Part shown: positions 10,982 to 23,644 of the stretch, in pieces
How the letters are laid out: every line of letters starts with the position of its first letter
Position numbering within the stretch: the stretch's first letter is position 1
DNA from: Pseudomonas prosekii
GTDB lineage: Bacteria; Pseudomonadota; Gammaproteobacteria; Pseudomonadales; Pseudomonadaceae
Direction of reading: 5' to 3'
NCBI RefSeq assembly: GCF_900105155.1
Contig: NZ_LT629762.1
Span: 1,860,001 to 1,924,000, forward strand
DNA: 64,000 bases
Made by a program: the position numbers and the translations under genes
Notes under the pieces: model-generated
Told to the model about the DNA's origin: nothing
Databases searched by the model: none
Seen by the model: the letters and a program-made list of their open reading frames with translations, nothing else

Positions 10982-11737
10982 TCAGTTTCCCGCGGCGCGA
11001 CAAATCGCACCGAACTCATCTGCATTCAGGGAAGCTCCACCAATGAGCCCCCCATCGATATCCGGCATGCCGAACAGTTCGACCGCATTGGCCGCCTTCA
11101 CGCTGCCGCCGTATAGAAGCCGCACACCTTGCGCGACTTCAGAATTCTCTACCGCCAACTGAGCGCGAATGGCTGCGTGCACATCCTGCGCCTGTTGCGG
11201 CGAAGCAGTCAGCCCGGTGCCAATGGCCCAGACCGGCTCGTAAGCAATTACTGCGTTTGCAAACACACCGACACCCAGCTCCTCGATGATGCTGCCCAGC
11301 TGACGCCCGACAACCTCAAGAGTTTTTCCAGCTTCGCGCTGCTCAAGGGTTTCCCCTATGCACAACACCGGAATCAAGCCACATGCCTGCGCTGCTGCGA
11401 ACTTGCGAATGAGTGTTTCATCATTCTCGCCGATGATCTGGCGACGTTCGGAGTGGCCCACAAGTACCAGTGAGCAACCCTCTTCAGCCAGCTGACTCGG
11501 TGCAACTTCACCGGTCAACGCACCTTGTTTGGATTCCACCGCAGCGTTCTGCGCGCCGACCTTGATCGACTTGCCTTCCAAACCATCAATCACTTGATTG
11601 ATATGCAGAAAAGACGGGAATACCGCTACTTCAACACCGCTCGGCAAGGCCAGGTTACCCAGCCCGTTGATCAGCTCAGCGACGCTGGCGCGGGTACCGT
11701 GCATCTTCCAGTTACCAGCTACCATAGGGCGACGCAT
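10982..11737 (-). CDS. tpiA: triosephosphate isomerase
   Basis: TpiA interconverts dihydroxyacetone phosphate and glyceraldehyde-3-phosphate in central carbon metabolism. The 251-residue length is standard. The N-terminal GNWKMHG holds the catalytic Asn and Lys, VGHSERR the catalytic His, and [11 protein letters not shown] the catalytic Glu. The phosphate loop [11 protein letters not shown] is near the C-terminus. It starts at ATG 11737, 66 bases past the glmM stop. Confidence 0.97.
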   Translation of the reverse strand: MRRPMVAGNWKMHGTRASVAELINGLGNLALPSGVEVAVFPSFLHINQVIDGLEGKSIKVGAQNAAVESKQGALTGEVAPSQLAEEGCSLVLVGHSERRQIIGENDETLIRKFAAAQACGLIPVLCIGETLEQREAGKTLEVVGRQLGSIIEELGVGVFANAVIAYEPVWAIGTGLTASPQQAQDVHAAIRAQLAVENSEVAQGVRLLYGGSVKAANAVELFGMPDIDGGLIGGASLNADEFGAICRAAGN

Positions 11738-11803
11738 GCTGTACCTCGTCGGTCAAAGTGGGCGCAGATGTTACCCAACACAATGAAGGCTGGCAAGCCG
11801 AAT

Positions 11804-13141
11804 TCAGGCAGAAACTTCACTTACCAGTTTTGCCAGCTCTTCGGCGTAACCACGAACCTGTGTTTCGTCCTCGCCTTCGACCATGACGCGCACCAATGGC
11901 TCGGTCCCGGACTTGCGCAACAACACGCGTCCGCGCCCCGCCATCGCCTGGGTAACGCGCTCGCTGGCTTCCTTGACCGCCGGGTGATCCAGAGGGCTCG
12001 CACCGCCACCGAAACGCACGTTGATCAGCACTTGCGGGCACTTGCGCAGCGCTTGACGTGCCTGGGCCAGTCCTTCGCTACGACGCTTGAGCGCCATCAA
12101 CACCTGCAGCGCCGCGATAATCGCGTCACCGGTAGTCGTGTGATTGAAGCAAACGATATGCCCGGAGTTCTCGCCACCGACCAGCCAATTGCGCTCCAGC
12201 AGATCAGCGATCACGTAACGGTCACCGACATTGGCGCGCACGAAAGGAATCGCCAGATCCGCCAGGGCAAGCTCAAGCCCGAGGTTGCTCATCAGGGTGC
12301 CGACAACGCCGCCCTGCAGTTTTTCACGCTCATGCAGATCGCGAGCAATGATAAACAGCAGCTCGTCACCATCGACGATAGCGCCAGTGTGATCAACCAT
12401 CAGCACCCGATCGCCATCACCGTCGAAGGCAATACCCAGGTCAGCGTGCTCGGCCAACACCGCCGCTTGCAGCTGACCCATGTGGGTCGAGCCGCAGTTG
12501 TCGTTGATGTTCAGGCCATTCGGCTGAGCCGAGAGCACAACCACCTCGGCGCCCAACTCACGGAACACGCTAGGTGCCACTTTGTAGGTGGCACCGTGGG
12601 CGCAGTCGATGACGATTTTCAGACCGGCGAAATTGGTGCCGGTCGGTACGCTGCTTTTGCAGAATTCAATGTAACGACCCGACGCGTCGTTGATCCGCGA
12701 TACCTTGCCGATCTTGCTCGACTCGACCACGGTCATCGGGGTGTCGAGCAGCTCTTCGATCATCAGCTCGACTTCATCAGGAAGCTTGGTGCCCTTCCCG
12801 GAGAAAAACTTGATGCCGTTGTCATCGTGCGGATTGTGCGAGGCACTGATCACGATGCCGGCTTCGGCATGAAAAGTCCGGGTCAGGTAAGCGATCGCCG
12901 GGGTCGGCATCGGGCCCAGCAGCATCACATCGGCACCGGCCGACGTCAGCCCGGCCTCCAGCGCCGATTCAAACATGTACCCGGAGATGCGCGTGTCCTT
13001 GCCTACCAGAACCTTGCACGCCCCCATCTTGCGGAACGCCATACCGGCGGCCCAGCCAAGCTTGAGCATGAAGTCCGGGGTGATCGGATACTCGCCGACC
13101 CGACCACGAATGCCGTCGGTACCAAAATATTTCTTAGTCAT
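11804..13141 (-). CDS. glmM: phosphoglucosamine mutase
   Basis: GlmM converts glucosamine-6-phosphate to glucosamine-1-phosphate for peptidoglycan and LPS precursors. The 445-residue protein has the phosphoserine loop [12 protein letters not shown] with Ser101, the metal loop [12 protein letters not shown], the sugar-binding loop GGENSGH and the phosphate-binding loop [12 protein letters not shown]. It starts at ATG 13141 and follows folP at 16 bases, so it is part of the ftsH-folP-glmM-tpiA-secG run. Confidence 0.97.
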   Translation of the reverse strand: MTKKYFGTDGIRGRVGEYPITPDFMLKLGWAAGMAFRKMGACKVLVGKDTRISGYMFESALEAGLTSAGADVMLLGPMPTPAIAYLTRTFHAEAGIVISASHNPHDDNGIKFFSGKGTKLPDEVELMIEELLDTPMTVVESSKIGKVSRINDASGRYIEFCKSSVPTGTNFAGLKIVIDCAHGATYKVAPSVFRELGAEVVVLSAQPNGLNINDNCGSTHMGQLQAAVLAEHADLGIAFDGDGDRVLMVDHTGAIVDGDELLFIIARDLHEREKLQGGVVGTLMSNLGLELALADLAIPFVRANVGDRYVIADLLERNWLVGGENSGHIVCFNHTTTGDAIIAALQVLMALKRRSEGLAQARQALRKCPQVLINVRFGGGASPLDHPAVKEASERVTQAMAGRGRVLLRKSGTEPLVRVMVEGEDETQVRGYAEELAKLVSEVSA

Positions 13142-13157
13142 AAGTGCTCCATCATTC

Positions 13158-14009
13158 TTATTCGGCTGATTCCACTGCGGCGATCATCCGCACTACATCG
13201 ACGGTTTCGGCGACATCATGGACGCGCAATATACGCGCACCCTTGGCCGAAGCCAGCGCGGCGAGTGCCAAGCCGCCAAAAAGACGCTCCCCAACCGGGC
13301 GATTCAACGCCAGACCTATCATGCTCTTTCGCGAAACCCCGACCAACAGGGGCCGCCCCAAGGCATGCAGGGCTTCCATATGTTTGAACAAGCTTAGATT
13401 GTGTTGCAGGTTTTTTGCGAAGCCAAACCCCGGATCGAGGATGATCCGCTCAGCAGGAATTCCCACCGAAGCGCACTGCGCCATGCGCTCGGCGAGGAAA
13501 TCGCCGACCTCTTTGGTCACGTCGTGATAATGAGGATTGTCCTGCATGTCGCCCGGCTCGCCGAGCATATGCATCAGACACACCGGCAGCCCAGTGGCCG
13601 CCGCTGCATCCAGGGCACCGTCGCGCCGCAACGAGCGCACATCATTGATCAAGCCCGCCCCCAGTCGTGCGGTTTCGCGCATGACTGCCGGCGTGGAAGT
13701 ATCAACCGAGATGATCACGTCCAGCTCACGATTGATCCGTTCGACGATCGGCGCTACGCGCTCAAGCTCCTCGAGCGGGGAAACCGCTCGGGCGCCTGGC
13801 CGGGTCGATTCGCCACCGACATCAATCAGCGTCGCACCGGCCATCACCATGGCCTCGGCGTGCCGCAGCGCAGCATCGAGCTGGCTGTAACGACCGCCAT
13901 CGGAAAAGGAATCAGGGGTGACGTTGAGAATGCCCATGACATGCGTATGGGCCAAATCAAGAACCCGGTTGCCGCAAGGCAACCGGGTCAGGGACTGAAC
14001 AGAAGTCAT
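13158..14009 (-). CDS. folP: dihydropteroate synthase
   Basis: FolP condenses p-aminobenzoate with dihydropterin pyrophosphate in folate synthesis and is the sulfonamide target. The 283-residue product carries [14 protein letters not shown], the phosphate-binding signature [11 protein letters not shown] and the C-terminal [11 protein letters not shown]. It starts at ATG 14009, eight bases after the ftsH stop, the usual ftsH-folP-glmM order. Confidence 0.97.
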   Translation of the reverse strand: MTSVQSLTRLPCGNRVLDLAHTHVMGILNVTPDSFSDGGRYSQLDAALRHAEAMVMAGATLIDVGGESTRPGARAVSPLEELERVAPIVERINRELDVIISVDTSTPAVMRETARLGAGLINDVRSLRRDGALDAAAATGLPVCLMHMLGEPGDMQDNPHYHDVTKEVGDFLAERMAQCASVGIPAERIILDPGFGFAKNLQHNLSLFKHMEALHALGRPLLVGVSRKSMIGLALNRPVGERLFGGLALAALASAKGARILRVHDVAETVDVVRMIAAVESAE

Positions 14010-14017
14010 TTCAAGCC

Positions 14018-15940
14018 TTAAACGTCAGCAGCTGGGCCGCCGATAGGTGTTTCCGGACGTGGTTCCGGCGCGACCGGAGTCGTTCCGGTAGGACCAGCAC
14101 CGCCACCCGACCAATCACGCGGCTCGCGCGGCGTGCGACCGGCCATGATGTCGTCGATCTGATCAGCATCGATCGTCTCGTACTTCATCAGCGCGTCGGC
14201 CATGGCGTCGAGCTTGTCGCGGTTGTCCGTAAGGATCTGTTTGGCCGTGCCGTAGCACTGGTCAATGATGCTGCGCACTTCGGAGTCGATCAGCTTGGCT
14301 GTCTCACCGGAGAAGCTTGCACTCTGACCACCGCCGCCGCGACCAAGGAATACTTCACCCTCTTCTTCGGCATACATCAACGGACCGAGTTTTTCCGACA
14401 GGCCCCACTTGGTCACCATGTTCCGTGCAATCTGGCTGGCACGCATGATGTCGTTCGATGCACCCGTGGTGACACCATCAAAGCCCAAGGTCATTTCTTC
14501 AGCGATACGGCCACCGTACAACGAGCAGATCTGGCTGATCAGTGCGCGCTTGGACAGGCTGTAGCGATCTTCTTCCGGGAGGAACATGGTCACACCCAGC
14601 GCACGACCGCGCGGGATGATCGACACCTTGTAGACCGGATCATGCTCAGGCACGACACGACCAACAATGGCGTGGCCAGCCTCGTGGTAAGCAGTGTTCT
14701 GCTTTTCTTTCTCGGACATGACCATCGATTTGCGCTCGGCGCCCATCATGATCTTGTCTTTGGCCAGTTCGAACTCTTTCATTTCAACGATGCGCTTGCC
14801 GGTACGGGCAGCAAACAACGACGCTTCGTTGACCAGGTTGGCCAGGTCAGCACCGGAGAAGCCCGGAGTACCACGAGCGATCACGGCCGGAGCAACGTCG
14901 TCACCCATTGGCACTTTACGCATGTGAACCTTGAGGATCTGCTCGCGACCACGAATGTCAGGCAGCCCCACGACAACCTGACGGTCGAAACGGCCTGGAC
15001 GCAGCAAGGCTGGGTCGAGCACGTCCGGACGGTTGGTTGCAGCGATGACGATGATGCCGTCATTCATTTCGAAGCCGTCCATCTCCACCAGCAACTGGTT
15101 GAGAGTCTGCTCACGCTCATCGTGACCGCCGCCCATGCCAGCGCCACGATGACGGCCGACAGCGTCGATTTCATCGATGAAGATGATGCAAGGTGCGTGC
15201 TTTTTGGCTTGCTCGAACATGTCGCGGACGCGGCTCGCGCCGACACCGACGAACATTTCAACGAAATCAGAACCGGAGATGGTGAAGAACGGCACTTTCG
15301 CTTCGCCGGCAATTGCCTTGGCGAGCAAGGTTTTACCGGTACCCGGAGGACCAACCATCAGCACACCGCGAGGAATGCGGCCACCCAGACGCTGGAACTT
15401 GCCCGGATCGCGCAGGAACTCGACCAGTTCGCCAACTTCTTCTTTGGCTTCGTCGCAACCGGCGACGTCACCCAAAGTAGTTTTTACCTGATCTTCGGAG
15501 AGCAGGCGCGCCTTGCTCTTGCCGAAGCTCATCGGCCCGCCCTTGCCACCGGCACCGCCCTGCATCTGCCGCATGAAGAACATGAAGACGGCGATGATCA
15601 CCAGGATCGGGAAGCTTGCGACCAGGAGTTGAGTCCAGATGCTTTGCTGTTCTGGCTGCTTGCCTTCGACTACAACGTGGTTGTCCACGAGGTCGCCGAT
15701 CAGGCCATTGTCCTGGATTGCCGGACGAATGGTCTTGAAGCTGTCGCCATCATTGCGCTTGCCGGTAATTACATAGCCATCAACCGCTACGCGCTCGACC
15801 TTGCCATCCTTGACCTGCTGGATGAAGTCGGAATAGTTGAGGGTCTGCGGCTCGTTAGGGCTGGAGAAGTTGTTCATCACAGTCACGAGGACTGCCGCGA
15901 TGATCAACCACAGGATCAGATTCTTTGCCATATCGTTCAA
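14018..15940 (-). CDS. ftsH: ATP-dependent zinc metalloprotease FtsH
   Basis: FtsH is a membrane-anchored AAA+ protease that degrades unassembled membrane proteins and regulators such as LpxC and sigma-32. Visible parts are TM1 (about 7-25), a periplasmic domain, TM2 (about 105-125), Walker A GPPGTGKT near 200, the second region of homology, and the zinc site HEAGH near 420. The tail is Pro/Gly-rich. The start at TTG 15940 ([11 protein letters not shown]) has AGAGGG at ideal spacing. The ATG three codons later (15931) is the other choice, but its spacing is poor. Confidence 0.96.
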   Translation of the reverse strand: MNDMAKNLILWLIIAAVLVTVMNNFSSPNEPQTLNYSDFIQQVKDGKVERVAVDGYVITGKRNDGDSFKTIRPAIQDNGLIGDLVDNHVVVEGKQPEQQSIWTQLLVASFPILVIIAVFMFFMRQMQGGAGGKGGPMSFGKSKARLLSEDQVKTTLGDVAGCDEAKEEVGELVEFLRDPGKFQRLGGRIPRGVLMVGPPGTGKTLLAKAIAGEAKVPFFTISGSDFVEMFVGVGASRVRDMFEQAKKHAPCIIFIDEIDAVGRHRGAGMGGGHDEREQTLNQLLVEMDGFEMNDGIIVIAATNRPDVLDPALLRPGRFDRQVVVGLPDIRGREQILKVHMRKVPMGDDVAPAVIARGTPGFSGADLANLVNEASLFAARTGKRIVEMKEFELAKDKIMMGAERKSMVMSEKEKQNTAYHEAGHAIVGRVVPEHDPVYKVSIIPRGRALGVTMFLPEEDRYSLSKRALISQICSLYGGRIAEEMTLGFDGVTTGASNDIMRASQIARNMVTKWGLSEKLGPLMYAEEEGEVFLGRGGGGQSASFSGETAKLIDSEVRSIIDQCYGTAKQILTDNRDKLDAMADALMKYETIDADQIDDIMAGRTPREPRDWSGGGAGPTGTTPVAPEPRPETPIGGPAADV

Positions 15941-16133
15941 TTAACTACCCTCTGAAGCAAGCTCCGCTACTGGCGCGCGCTTCGCATGATATTCACCGGC
16001 CTAACTTACTACATTACGAACGGCTCTGGCAGGCGCCGTCTGTAACCCTTTGTGAAACACTTTCTACACAATATTCGCTATTGCCCGCAGGACGAAATAT
16101 GAAAAACCTATCGACCTGCTCATAAACCTCGAC

Positions 16134-16763
16134 TTACTCACTGCTGCCGCGGTAGCCCCAAGCCAGCATGTATTGCTCGCGGGAACTGCCACGGGAAGAG
16201 TCCGGCTTGATCATCTGGACCTTGTCGAATTTCCGACGAGCGTCCTTCACATAAGCATCAAACCCTTCGCCCTGAAACACCTTGATCACGAAATTGCCAC
16301 CCGTCTTGAGTATCCGAGTCGCCAGATCAAGCGCCAGTTCACATAGAAACATGGCTTTTGGCATATCTACTTCAGGCGTACCACTCATATTGGGGGCCAT
16401 ATCGGAAATCACAAGGTCCACCTGCGAATTACCCACGGCTTCCAGGATCTGCGCGAGCACTTCGTCCTGGGTGAAATCACCTTGGATGAAAGTCACGTCC
16501 GGAATGCTGTCCATTTCCAGGATGTCCGAGGCGATCAGACGCCCCTGACCACCGATCAGTCGACTTGTGACCTGCGACCAGCCGCCGGGCGCCGCTCCCA
16601 GATCGACAACGCTCATACCCGGACGGATCAGTTTGTATTTCTCCTGGACCTCCAGAAGCTTGTAACTCGCACGCGAGCGATAACCATCCTTCTGCGCCTG
16701 CTTCACATAGGGATCATTGACATGTCTTTGCAGCCATTTAAGGCTTGTCTTGGAACGGGCCAC
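16134..16763 (-). CDS. rlmE: 23S rRNA 2'-O-methyltransferase
   Basis: RlmE (FtsJ/RrmJ) methylates U2552 of 23S rRNA using SAM and is heat-shock induced in E. coli. The 209-residue protein has the SAM-binding segment [14 protein letters not shown], the catalytic Asp in SDMAPNMSG, and the Lys in [14 protein letters not shown]. Translation starts at GTG 16763 after GAGG. The gene lies upstream of ftsH, as in most gammaproteobacteria, separated by 193 bases. Confidence 0.95.
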   Translation of the reverse strand: MARSKTSLKWLQRHVNDPYVKQAQKDGYRSRASYKLLEVQEKYKLIRPGMSVVDLGAAPGGWSQVTSRLIGGQGRLIASDILEMDSIPDVTFIQGDFTQDEVLAQILEAVGNSQVDLVISDMAPNMSGTPEVDMPKAMFLCELALDLATRILKTGGNFVIKVFQGEGFDAYVKDARRKFDKVQMIKPDSSRGSSREQYMLAWGYRGSSE

Positions 16764-16868
16764 GGGCCACCTCGAAAATAAAACGGGTCGTGATTAACTG
16801 GGCGGTCCCGGACTCGCTCGGGTAAACTGGCCGCCGCTTTTTACAAGATCAGACGCAGGGGTCAGATT

Positions 16869-17177
16869 ATGCCGCTCACTCAAGAGCAGAAGAAACAGTA
16901 CAAATCCATTGGCCACCATCTGAAACCAGTTTTGACTGTGGCCGACAACGGTTTGACTGAAGGTGTGTTAGCCGAACTTGAACGCGCATTGGCGGATCAC
17001 GAGCTGATTAAAATCAAGCTCAACATTCTCGATCGCGAGTCGCGCCTGGCGAACATTGCAGAACTGTGCAAGGTCGGCAAAGCGGACCTGGTTCAGGTCA
17101 TCGGCAAGATGGCACTGATTTACCGCAAGAACTTCAGCGTCAACAAGCAACTGTCGAACGTCCATCGCTTCAAGTGA
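16869..17177 (+). CDS. yhbY: YhbY-family CRM-domain RNA-binding protein
   Basis: The 102-residue CRS1-YhbY (CRM) domain protein is associated with pre-50S ribosomal particles in E. coli. It has the typical start MPLTQEQKKQYKSIGHHLKP, the GLTEGVLAELERALADHELIK region, and the nucleic-acid loop seen as VQVIGKMALIYRK in place of the more common IGR. It is transcribed divergently from rlmE with about 105 bases between, probably holding both promoters. Confidence 0.92.
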   Translation: MPLTQEQKKQYKSIGHHLKPVLTVADNGLTEGVLAELERALADHELIKIKLNILDRESRLANIAELCKVGKADLVQVIGKMALIYRKNFSVNKQLSNVHRFK

Positions 17178-17186
17178 TGGCAAGGG

Positions 17187-17591
17187 TCAAGGGTGTGCTT
17201 CGCGCACCCTGCCGCTCCATCCAGGCACTGGTTGCAACACCAGCACTAGCCCGGAAAAACCCAGCACCAGAAAACTGAACGCTTCCCAGCGCACCGCATC
17301 CGGCCAGTTCAGGCGCACGATACAAAACATCGCACACGCATAAAGCGCCATCAGCAGCAGTTGCCCGCGAATATCCCGCCATAGACTGACAAGGCCCTCG
17401 GCCTGAATCAGCACCAAAGCCTGAAATATCACACACGCTGTGGCGAAACCCACCATCAGCGCATCCAGCGCGCCTCGAATTTCATCGATCAGCAGCGGTG
17501 CCAGGCCAATTTTGCCCAGCACCGGCAGCAGACCGAGGTACAGCAGCCACAGGCCACCAACCCACAACATCTGGGCCAGCTGCCAAAGCAT
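17187..17591 (-). CDS. four-helix inner membrane protein, DUF4149-like
   Basis: The 134-residue product from ATG 17591 (MLWQLAQMLWVGGLWLLYL) has four hydrophobic segments, about 3-25, 42-64, 76-94 and 100-122. An earlier in-frame start would overlap greA and is not preferred. Size, topology and place between greA and yhbY match a conserved Pseudomonas membrane protein that I recall as DUF4149-like. Function unknown. The frame ends ten bases from the convergent yhbY stop. Confidence 0.75.
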   Translation of the reverse strand: MLWQLAQMLWVGGLWLLYLGLLPVLGKIGLAPLLIDEIRGALDALMVGFATACVIFQALVLIQAEGLVSLWRDIRGQLLLMALYACAMFCIVRLNWPDAVRWEAFSFLVLGFSGLVLVLQPVPGWSGRVREAHP

Positions 17592-17619
17592 GGCGCCCGC
17601 ACGGAGCGGGCGCCTGTTT

Positions 17620-18096
17620 TCAGATGTGGCGGACTTCGACAATCTCGTACTCGATAACGCCACCCGGCGTTTTCACCGCGACCACATCACCTTCTTCCTT
17701 GGCGATCAGGGCGCGAGCCAGTGGCGAACCCACCGAAATCTTGCCCTTTTTGAAGTCAGCCTCGTCTTCACCGACGATGTGGTAAGTCACGCGCTCGTCT
17801 GTCTCGACGTTGGCGATTTCAACGGTGGTGCCGAAAATCACTTTGCCGGTGTGAGGAATGGTCGTGACATCAATGATGACCTGATTCTGAATCCGGCCTT
17901 CGATGTCACGAATCCGCGCCTCGACCATACCCTGCTGCTCGCGGGCAGCGTGATACTCGGCGTTTTCCTTCAAGTCGCCCAACTCGCGAGCCGTGCCGAT
18001 GTCCTGGCTGAGCCTGGGACGGACAACCTTGGTCAGGTGCGTGTGTTCTTCTTCCAGGGCTTTCGCGCCCTGGACAGTCATTGGGTACTTGATCAT
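17620..18096 (-). CDS. greA: transcription elongation factor GreA
   Basis: GreA rescues backtracked RNA polymerase by stimulating transcript cleavage. The 158-residue protein has an N-terminal coiled-coil hairpin ([20 protein letters not shown], then [15 protein letters not shown]) with acidic tip residues, and a C-terminal FKBP-like domain ([16 protein letters not shown]). Its ATG overlaps the carB stop by four bases, so it is translationally coupled to carAB. Confidence 0.96.
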   Translation of the reverse strand: MIKYPMTVQGAKALEEEHTHLTKVVRPRLSQDIGTARELGDLKENAEYHAAREQQGMVEARIRDIEGRIQNQVIIDVTTIPHTGKVIFGTTVEIANVETDERVTYHIVGEDEADFKKGKISVGSPLARALIAKEEGDVVAVKTPGGVIEYEIVEVRHI

Positions 18097-21000
18097 GCCT
18101 TCAATCCTGCGTGTAGGTCCTGCAAGCGGCGCACAGTCTTCTCGGGACCGAACTTCAACGCTTCGCAGATGGCTTCGCCAGCAGCAATGGTAGTGGTGCA
18201 GTAAATCTTGTGCTGCAAGGCGTTACGACGAATGGAGTAGGAATCAGCGATCGACTGACGACCTTCGGTGGTGTTGATGATCAGCGTGACTTCGTCATTC
18301 TTGATCATGTCGACCACGTGCGGACGACCCTCGGTCACCTTGTTCACGCGGCGCACTTTCAGGCCTGCGGCTTCGATCAGCTTGGCAGTGCCGGCAGTCG
18401 CGACCACTTCGAAGCCCAAGTTGATCAGATCACGCGCCACACCTGCAACCAGTGGCTTGTCGTCGTCGCGTACGCTGATGAATGCGGTGCCGCCGGTCGG
18501 CAGCACTTCGCTGGCGCCCATCTGCGCCTTGGCGAACGCTTCGCCGAAGGTGTCGCCGACGCCCATCACTTCACCGGTGGACTTCATCTCTGGGCCGAGG
18601 ATCGGGTCCACGCCAGGGAATTTGGCGAACGGGAACACCGCCTCTTTCACGCTGTAGAAGTTCGGGATGATTTCCTCGGTGAAGCCGATTTCTTTCAGAG
18701 TCTTACCGGCCATTACGCGTGCCGCGATCATTGCCAGGGAAACCCCGATGCACTTGGACACGAACGGTACGGTCCGGGAAGCGCGCGGGTTGACTTCGAT
18801 GACGTAGATGTCTTCGCCCTGCAGCGCCAACTGCACGTTCATCAGGCCGACAACGCCCAGTTCCAGAGCCATTTTCTTCACCTGCTCGCGCATCTCGTCC
18901 TGGATATGCCCAGGCAGCGAGTACGGCGGCAGGGAGCACGCGGAGTCACCGGAGTGAACGCCGGCCTGCTCGATGTGCTGCATGATTGCGCCGATCACCA
19001 CATCAGTGCCGTCGCAAACCGCATCCACGTCCATTTCGATGGCGCAGTTGAGGAAGTGGTCGAGCAGCACCGGGCTGTCGTTGGACACTTTCACCGCGTC
19101 ACGCAGGTAGCGCTTCAGCTCTTCTTCTTCGTAAACGATTTCCATCGCACGGCCGCCCAGTACGTAGGACGGACGAACCACCAGCGGGTAACCGATCTTG
19201 GCAGCAGCACGAATCGCTTCGTCTTCGCTGCGCACGGTGGCGTTAGGCGGCTGACGCAGGTTCAGGCGCTCAACCATTTGCTGGAAGCGCTCGCGGTCTT
19301 CGGCACGGTCGATCGCATCAGGGCTGGTGCCGATGATTGGCACGCCGGCCTCTTCCAGAGCGCGAGCCAGTTTCAGCGGGGTCTGGCCGCCGTACTGGAC
19401 GATCACGCCTTTTGGCTTCTCGACGCGGCAGATTTCCAGCACGTCTTCCAGGGTCACTGGTTCGAAGTACAGGCGATCAGAGGTGTCGTAATCGGTCGAA
19501 ACGGTTTCCGGGTTGCAGTTGACCATGATGGTCTCGTACCCGTCTTCGCGCAGCGCCAGTGCCGCGTGAACGCAGCAGTAGTCGAACTCGATGCCTTGGC
19601 CGATACGGTTTGGACCGCCGCCGAGGATGATGATCTTGTCGCGGCCCGACGGCGCAGCTTCGCACTCTTCCTCGTAAGTCGAGTACATGTAGGCGGTGTC
19701 GGTGGCGAACTCGGCCGCGCAGGTGTCAACGCGCTTGTAGACCGGGAAGATTTCCAGCTTGTGACGGTGGCGACGCAGGTTTTTCTCGGTCACACCCAGC
19801 AGCTTGGCCAGACGCATGTCGGAGAAGCCCTTGCGCTTGAGCTTGAACATCATGTCGCGGTCGATGCTGGCCAGACCTAGGGTCTTGACCTTCTCTTCTT
19901 CCTTGATCAGATCTTCGATCTGCACCAGGAACCACGGATCGATCATGTTCATGCCGAAGATGTCTTCGACCGACAGGCCGGCGCGGAAGGCGTCAGCCAC
20001 GTACCAGATACGCTCGGCGCCCGGCACAGTGAGTTCGCGCTTAAGCACGCTCATGCTTTCCGGGTTGCTCAGGTCGAGCTTCTCGTCCAGACCGCAAACG
20101 CCCACTTCCAGGCCGCGCAGGGCTTTCTGCAGGGATTCCTGGAAAGTCCGGCCGATGGCCATGACTTCACCGACCGACTTCATTTGCGTGGTCAGGCGTG
20201 CATCGGCTTTCGGGAATTTCTCGAAGGCGAAGCGTGGCAGCTTGGTGACGACGTAGTCGATCGACGGCTCGAAAGACGCCGGCATAGCGCCGCCGGTGAT
20301 TTCGTTCTGCAATTCGTCCAGCGTGTAGCCGATCGCCAATTTGGCAGCGATACGCGCAATCGGGAAACCAGTGGCTTTCGAGGCCAGCGCCGAAGAGCGG
20401 GAAACACGCGGGTTCATCTCGATGACGACCATGCGACCAGTGTCCGGGCAGATGCCGAACTGGACGTTGGAGCCGCCGGTTTCCACGCCGATTTCACGCA
20501 ATACCGCCAACGAGGCGTTACGCATGATCTGGTATTCCTTGTCCGTCAGGGTCTGTGCTGGCGCCACAGTGATCGAGTCACCGGTGTGCACGCCCATCGG
20601 GTCAAAGTTTTCGATGGAGCAGACGATGATGCAGTTGTCCTTCTTATCGCGGACAACCTCCATCTCGTATTCTTTCCAGCCGATCAGGGATTCGTCGATC
20701 AGCAGCTCTTTGGTCGGCGACAGGTCGAGACCACGGGCGCAGATTTCTTCGAACTCTTCGCGGTTGTAAGCGATACCGCCGCCGGTGCCGCCCATGGTGA
20801 AGGACGGACGGATGATGCACGGGAAGCCCAGCTTCTCGAGTACCGCGTTGGCCTCTTCCATGGTGTGAGCGATGCCGGAACGCGGGCAATCGAGGCCGAT
20901 CGACTTCATTGCCTTGTCGAAGCGCGAACGGTCTTCAGCCTTGTCGATGGTGTCGGCATTGGCGCCGATCATCTCTACGCCGAACTTCTCCAGAACGCCT

Positions 21001-21314
21001 TCGCGCTCCAGATCCAGTGCGCAGTTCAGCGCGGTCTGGCCACCCATGGTCGGCAGCAGCGCGTCCGGACGCTCTTTCTCGATGATCTTGGCAACGGTCT
21101 GCCATTTGATCGGCTCGATGTAGGTCGCGTCGGCCATGTCCGGGTCGGTCATGATGGTCGCTGGGTTGGAGTTCACCAGGATGACGCGGTAACCCTCCTC
21201 GCGCAGGGCTTTGCAGGCCTGGGCGCCGGAGTAGTCGAATTCGCAGGCCTGGCCGATCACGATCGGGCCAGCGCCGAGAATCAAAATGCTTTTTATGTCT
21301 GTACGTTTTGGCAT
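18093..21314 (-). CDS. carB: carbamoyl-phosphate synthase large subunit
   Basis: CarB makes carbamoyl phosphate from bicarbonate, ATP and glutamine-derived ammonia for arginine and pyrimidine synthesis. The 1073-residue product from ATG 21314 ([17 protein letters not shown]) has two homologous ATP-grasp halves (about 1-550 and 551-935) and a C-terminal MGS-like allosteric domain from about 940. The TTG five codons upstream lacks a clear ribosome site; GAGTGA precedes the ATG. It sits directly downstream of carA without the extra LysE-type gene found between them in PAO1. Confidence 0.96.
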   Translation of the reverse strand: MPKRTDIKSILILGAGPIVIGQACEFDYSGAQACKALREEGYRVILVNSNPATIMTDPDMADATYIEPIKWQTVAKIIEKERPDALLPTMGGQTALNCALDLEREGVLEKFGVEMIGANADTIDKAEDRSRFDKAMKSIGLDCPRSGIAHTMEEANAVLEKLGFPCIIRPSFTMGGTGGGIAYNREEFEEICARGLDLSPTKELLIDESLIGWKEYEMEVVRDKKDNCIIVCSIENFDPMGVHTGDSITVAPAQTLTDKEYQIMRNASLAVLREIGVETGGSNVQFGICPDTGRMVVIEMNPRVSRSSALASKATGFPIARIAAKLAIGYTLDELQNEITGGAMPASFEPSIDYVVTKLPRFAFEKFPKADARLTTQMKSVGEVMAIGRTFQESLQKALRGLEVGVCGLDEKLDLSNPESMSVLKRELTVPGAERIWYVADAFRAGLSVEDIFGMNMIDPWFLVQIEDLIKEEEKVKTLGLASIDRDMMFKLKRKGFSDMRLAKLLGVTEKNLRRHRHKLEIFPVYKRVDTCAAEFATDTAYMYSTYEEECEAAPSGRDKIIILGGGPNRIGQGIEFDYCCVHAALALREDGYETIMVNCNPETVSTDYDTSDRLYFEPVTLEDVLEICRVEKPKGVIVQYGGQTPLKLARALEEAGVPIIGTSPDAIDRAEDRERFQQMVERLNLRQPPNATVRSEDEAIRAAAKIGYPLVVRPSYVLGGRAMEIVYEEEELKRYLRDAVKVSNDSPVLLDHFLNCAIEMDVDAVCDGTDVVIGAIMQHIEQAGVHSGDSACSLPPYSLPGHIQDEMREQVKKMALELGVVGLMNVQLALQGEDIYVIEVNPRASRTVPFVSKCIGVSLAMIAARVMAGKTLKEIGFTEEIIPNFYSVKEAVFPFAKFPGVDPILGPEMKSTGEVMGVGDTFGEAFAKAQMGASEVLPTGGTAFISVRDDDKPLVAGVARDLINLGFEVVATAGTAKLIEAAGLKVRRVNKVTEGRPHVVDMIKNDEVTLIINTTEGRQSIADSYSIRRNALQHKIYCTTTIAAGEAICEALKFGPEKTVRRLQDLHAGLKA

Positions 21315-21432
21315 GGGTTTGTCACTCAAATCCGCAGGTCAGTCGGCAAGCCGTCTTGTTCAATCTGTGAAGCCTTGAGGGGGCCGCCGATGTCGGGACC
21401 ACCCTCAAGCTGTGCTGCATCAGTGCTGGCGA

Positions 21433-22569
21433 TTAACGTCGCTTGGCCATTTCATTGATGAAGCGATCGAACAGAGGCGCTACGTCGTTCGGGCCAGGGC
21501 TGGCTTCAGGGTGACCCTGGAAGCTGAAGGCGCTCTTGTCGGTCAGTTCGATGCCTTGCAGGGTGCCGTCGAACAGCGATTTGTGGATCGCGCGGACGTT
21601 GCCCGGCAGAGACGTTTCGTCTACCGCAAAACCGTGGTTCTGGCTGGTGATCATCACCACACCGCTGTCCAGATCCTGGACCGGGTGGTTCGCGCCGTGG
21701 TGGCCGTGGCCCATTTTCAGGGTCTTGGCGCCAGCGGCGAGGGCCAGCAATTGGTGACCGAGGCAGATGCCGAACACCGGAATTTCGGTTTCGAGCACGT
21801 CCTTGATCGCCTGGATCGCGTAGTCGCAAGGCTCCGGGTCACCCGGGCCGTTGGACAGGAACACGCCGTCCGGTTGCATCGCCAGCACATCAGCGGCTGG
21901 CGTCTGCGCCGGCACCACGGTCACGCGGCAACCGCGTTCGACCAGCATGCGCAGGATGTTCAGCTTGACGCCGTAGTCGTAGGCAACCACGTGGTACGGC
22001 AGCTCGGAGGCGTCGATGGTCGCGTGGCTGTCGGTTTTCAGGCCCCAGACAGTCGAGCGCCATTCGTACTTTTCTTTGGTGCTGACGACTTTCGCCAGGT
22101 CCATGCCTTTCAGGCCAGGGAAGCCTTGGGCTGCGGCGATCGCGGCTTCTTCGGAGATGTTGTCGCCGGCCATGATGCAGCCGTTCTGCGCGCCTTTCTC
22201 ACGCAGGATGCGTGTCAGGCGACGGGTGTCGATACCGGCGATTGCCACAACGTTGTTGGCTTTCAGGTAATCGGACAGGGACATCGTGTTACGCCAGTTA
22301 CTCGCAACCAGCGGCAGGTCACGGATGACCAGGCCAGCGGACCAGACGCGGTCGGACTCGGCATCTTCCGGCGTGGTGCCGGTGTTGCCGATGTGCGGAT
22401 AAGTCAGGGTAACGATCTGTTGGGCGTAGGAAGGATCGGTAAGGATTTCCTGATAGCCGGTCATGGCGGTGTTGAACACCACCTCTCCAACGGTCTGACC
22501 GTCGGCTCCAATGGCTTCGCCGCGAAAAATGCTGCCATCAGCAAGGGCGAGTATGGCTGGCTTAGTCAA
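21433..22569 (-). CDS. carA: carbamoyl-phosphate synthase small subunit
   Basis: CarA is the glutaminase subunit that supplies ammonia to CarB. The 378-residue protein has an N-terminal CPSase domain ([15 protein letters not shown]) and a class I amidotransferase domain with the catalytic Cys in [15 protein letters not shown], plus the His/Glu in [11 protein letters not shown]. The start codon is TTG 22569, preceded by GGGAGG. A short upstream frame (22566-22658) ends with its TGA overlapping this TTG. A terminator-like hairpin lies 46 bases ahead of the start, suggesting leader control. Confidence 0.95.
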   Translation of the reverse strand: MTKPAILALADGSIFRGEAIGADGQTVGEVVFNTAMTGYQEILTDPSYAQQIVTLTYPHIGNTGTTPEDAESDRVWSAGLVIRDLPLVASNWRNTMSLSDYLKANNVVAIAGIDTRRLTRILREKGAQNGCIMAGDNISEEAAIAAAQGFPGLKGMDLAKVVSTKEKYEWRSTVWGLKTDSHATIDASELPYHVVAYDYGVKLNILRMLVERGCRVTVVPAQTPAADVLAMQPDGVFLSNGPGDPEPCDYAIQAIKDVLETEIPVFGICLGHQLLALAAGAKTLKMGHGHHGANHPVQDLDSGVVMITSQNHGFAVDETSLPGNVRAIHKSLFDGTLQGIELTDKSAFSFQGHPEASPGPNDVAPLFDRFINEMAKRR

Positions 22570-22614
22570 GAAGACCTCCCGTAAATAAAGCCTGAAAGGG
22601 CGATCGCAGGTTGT

Positions 22615-22652
22615 AAAAAAGCGGAGTGACGTATGGACACGTCACCCCGCTT
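22615..22652 (-). promoter_or_regulatory. terminator-like hairpin in the carA leader (possible attenuator)
   Basis: On the minus strand AAGCGGGGTGACGT pairs with ACGTCACTCCGCTT (14 positions, one mismatch) around GTCCAT, followed by six T residues. It lies 46 bases upstream of carA and 177 bases past dapB, whose own terminator is closer to its stop. A 30-codon GTG frame (22658 to 22566) runs through the hairpin into the carA start. This layout suggests transcription attenuation or an anti-read-through terminator. Confidence 0.6.
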
Positions 22653-22782
22653 CTTCACCGAATAATTCTGCGCGCTTTTAGTGGACACACTAAAGCTGTA
22701 GCTTACAGAAAAAGGCTTTTTTGGTCTACCGCCAATGAGCCTTAAAGGCCGGAGAATGCGACAGGGCGTCGCGTGGCGGAGT

Positions 22783-22814
22783 AAAACCGGGTTCAAACGC
22801 TGGGCTTGAACCCG
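22783..22814 (-). terminator. terminator after dapB
   Basis: CGGGTTCAA (minus strand, 22814-22806) pairs with TTGAACCCG around a short loop and is followed by GTTTTAC. It starts 15 bases after the dapB stop. Confidence 0.7.
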
Positions 22815-22828
22815 ATTTCGGGCGCATC

Positions 22829-23644
<816 letters not shown>

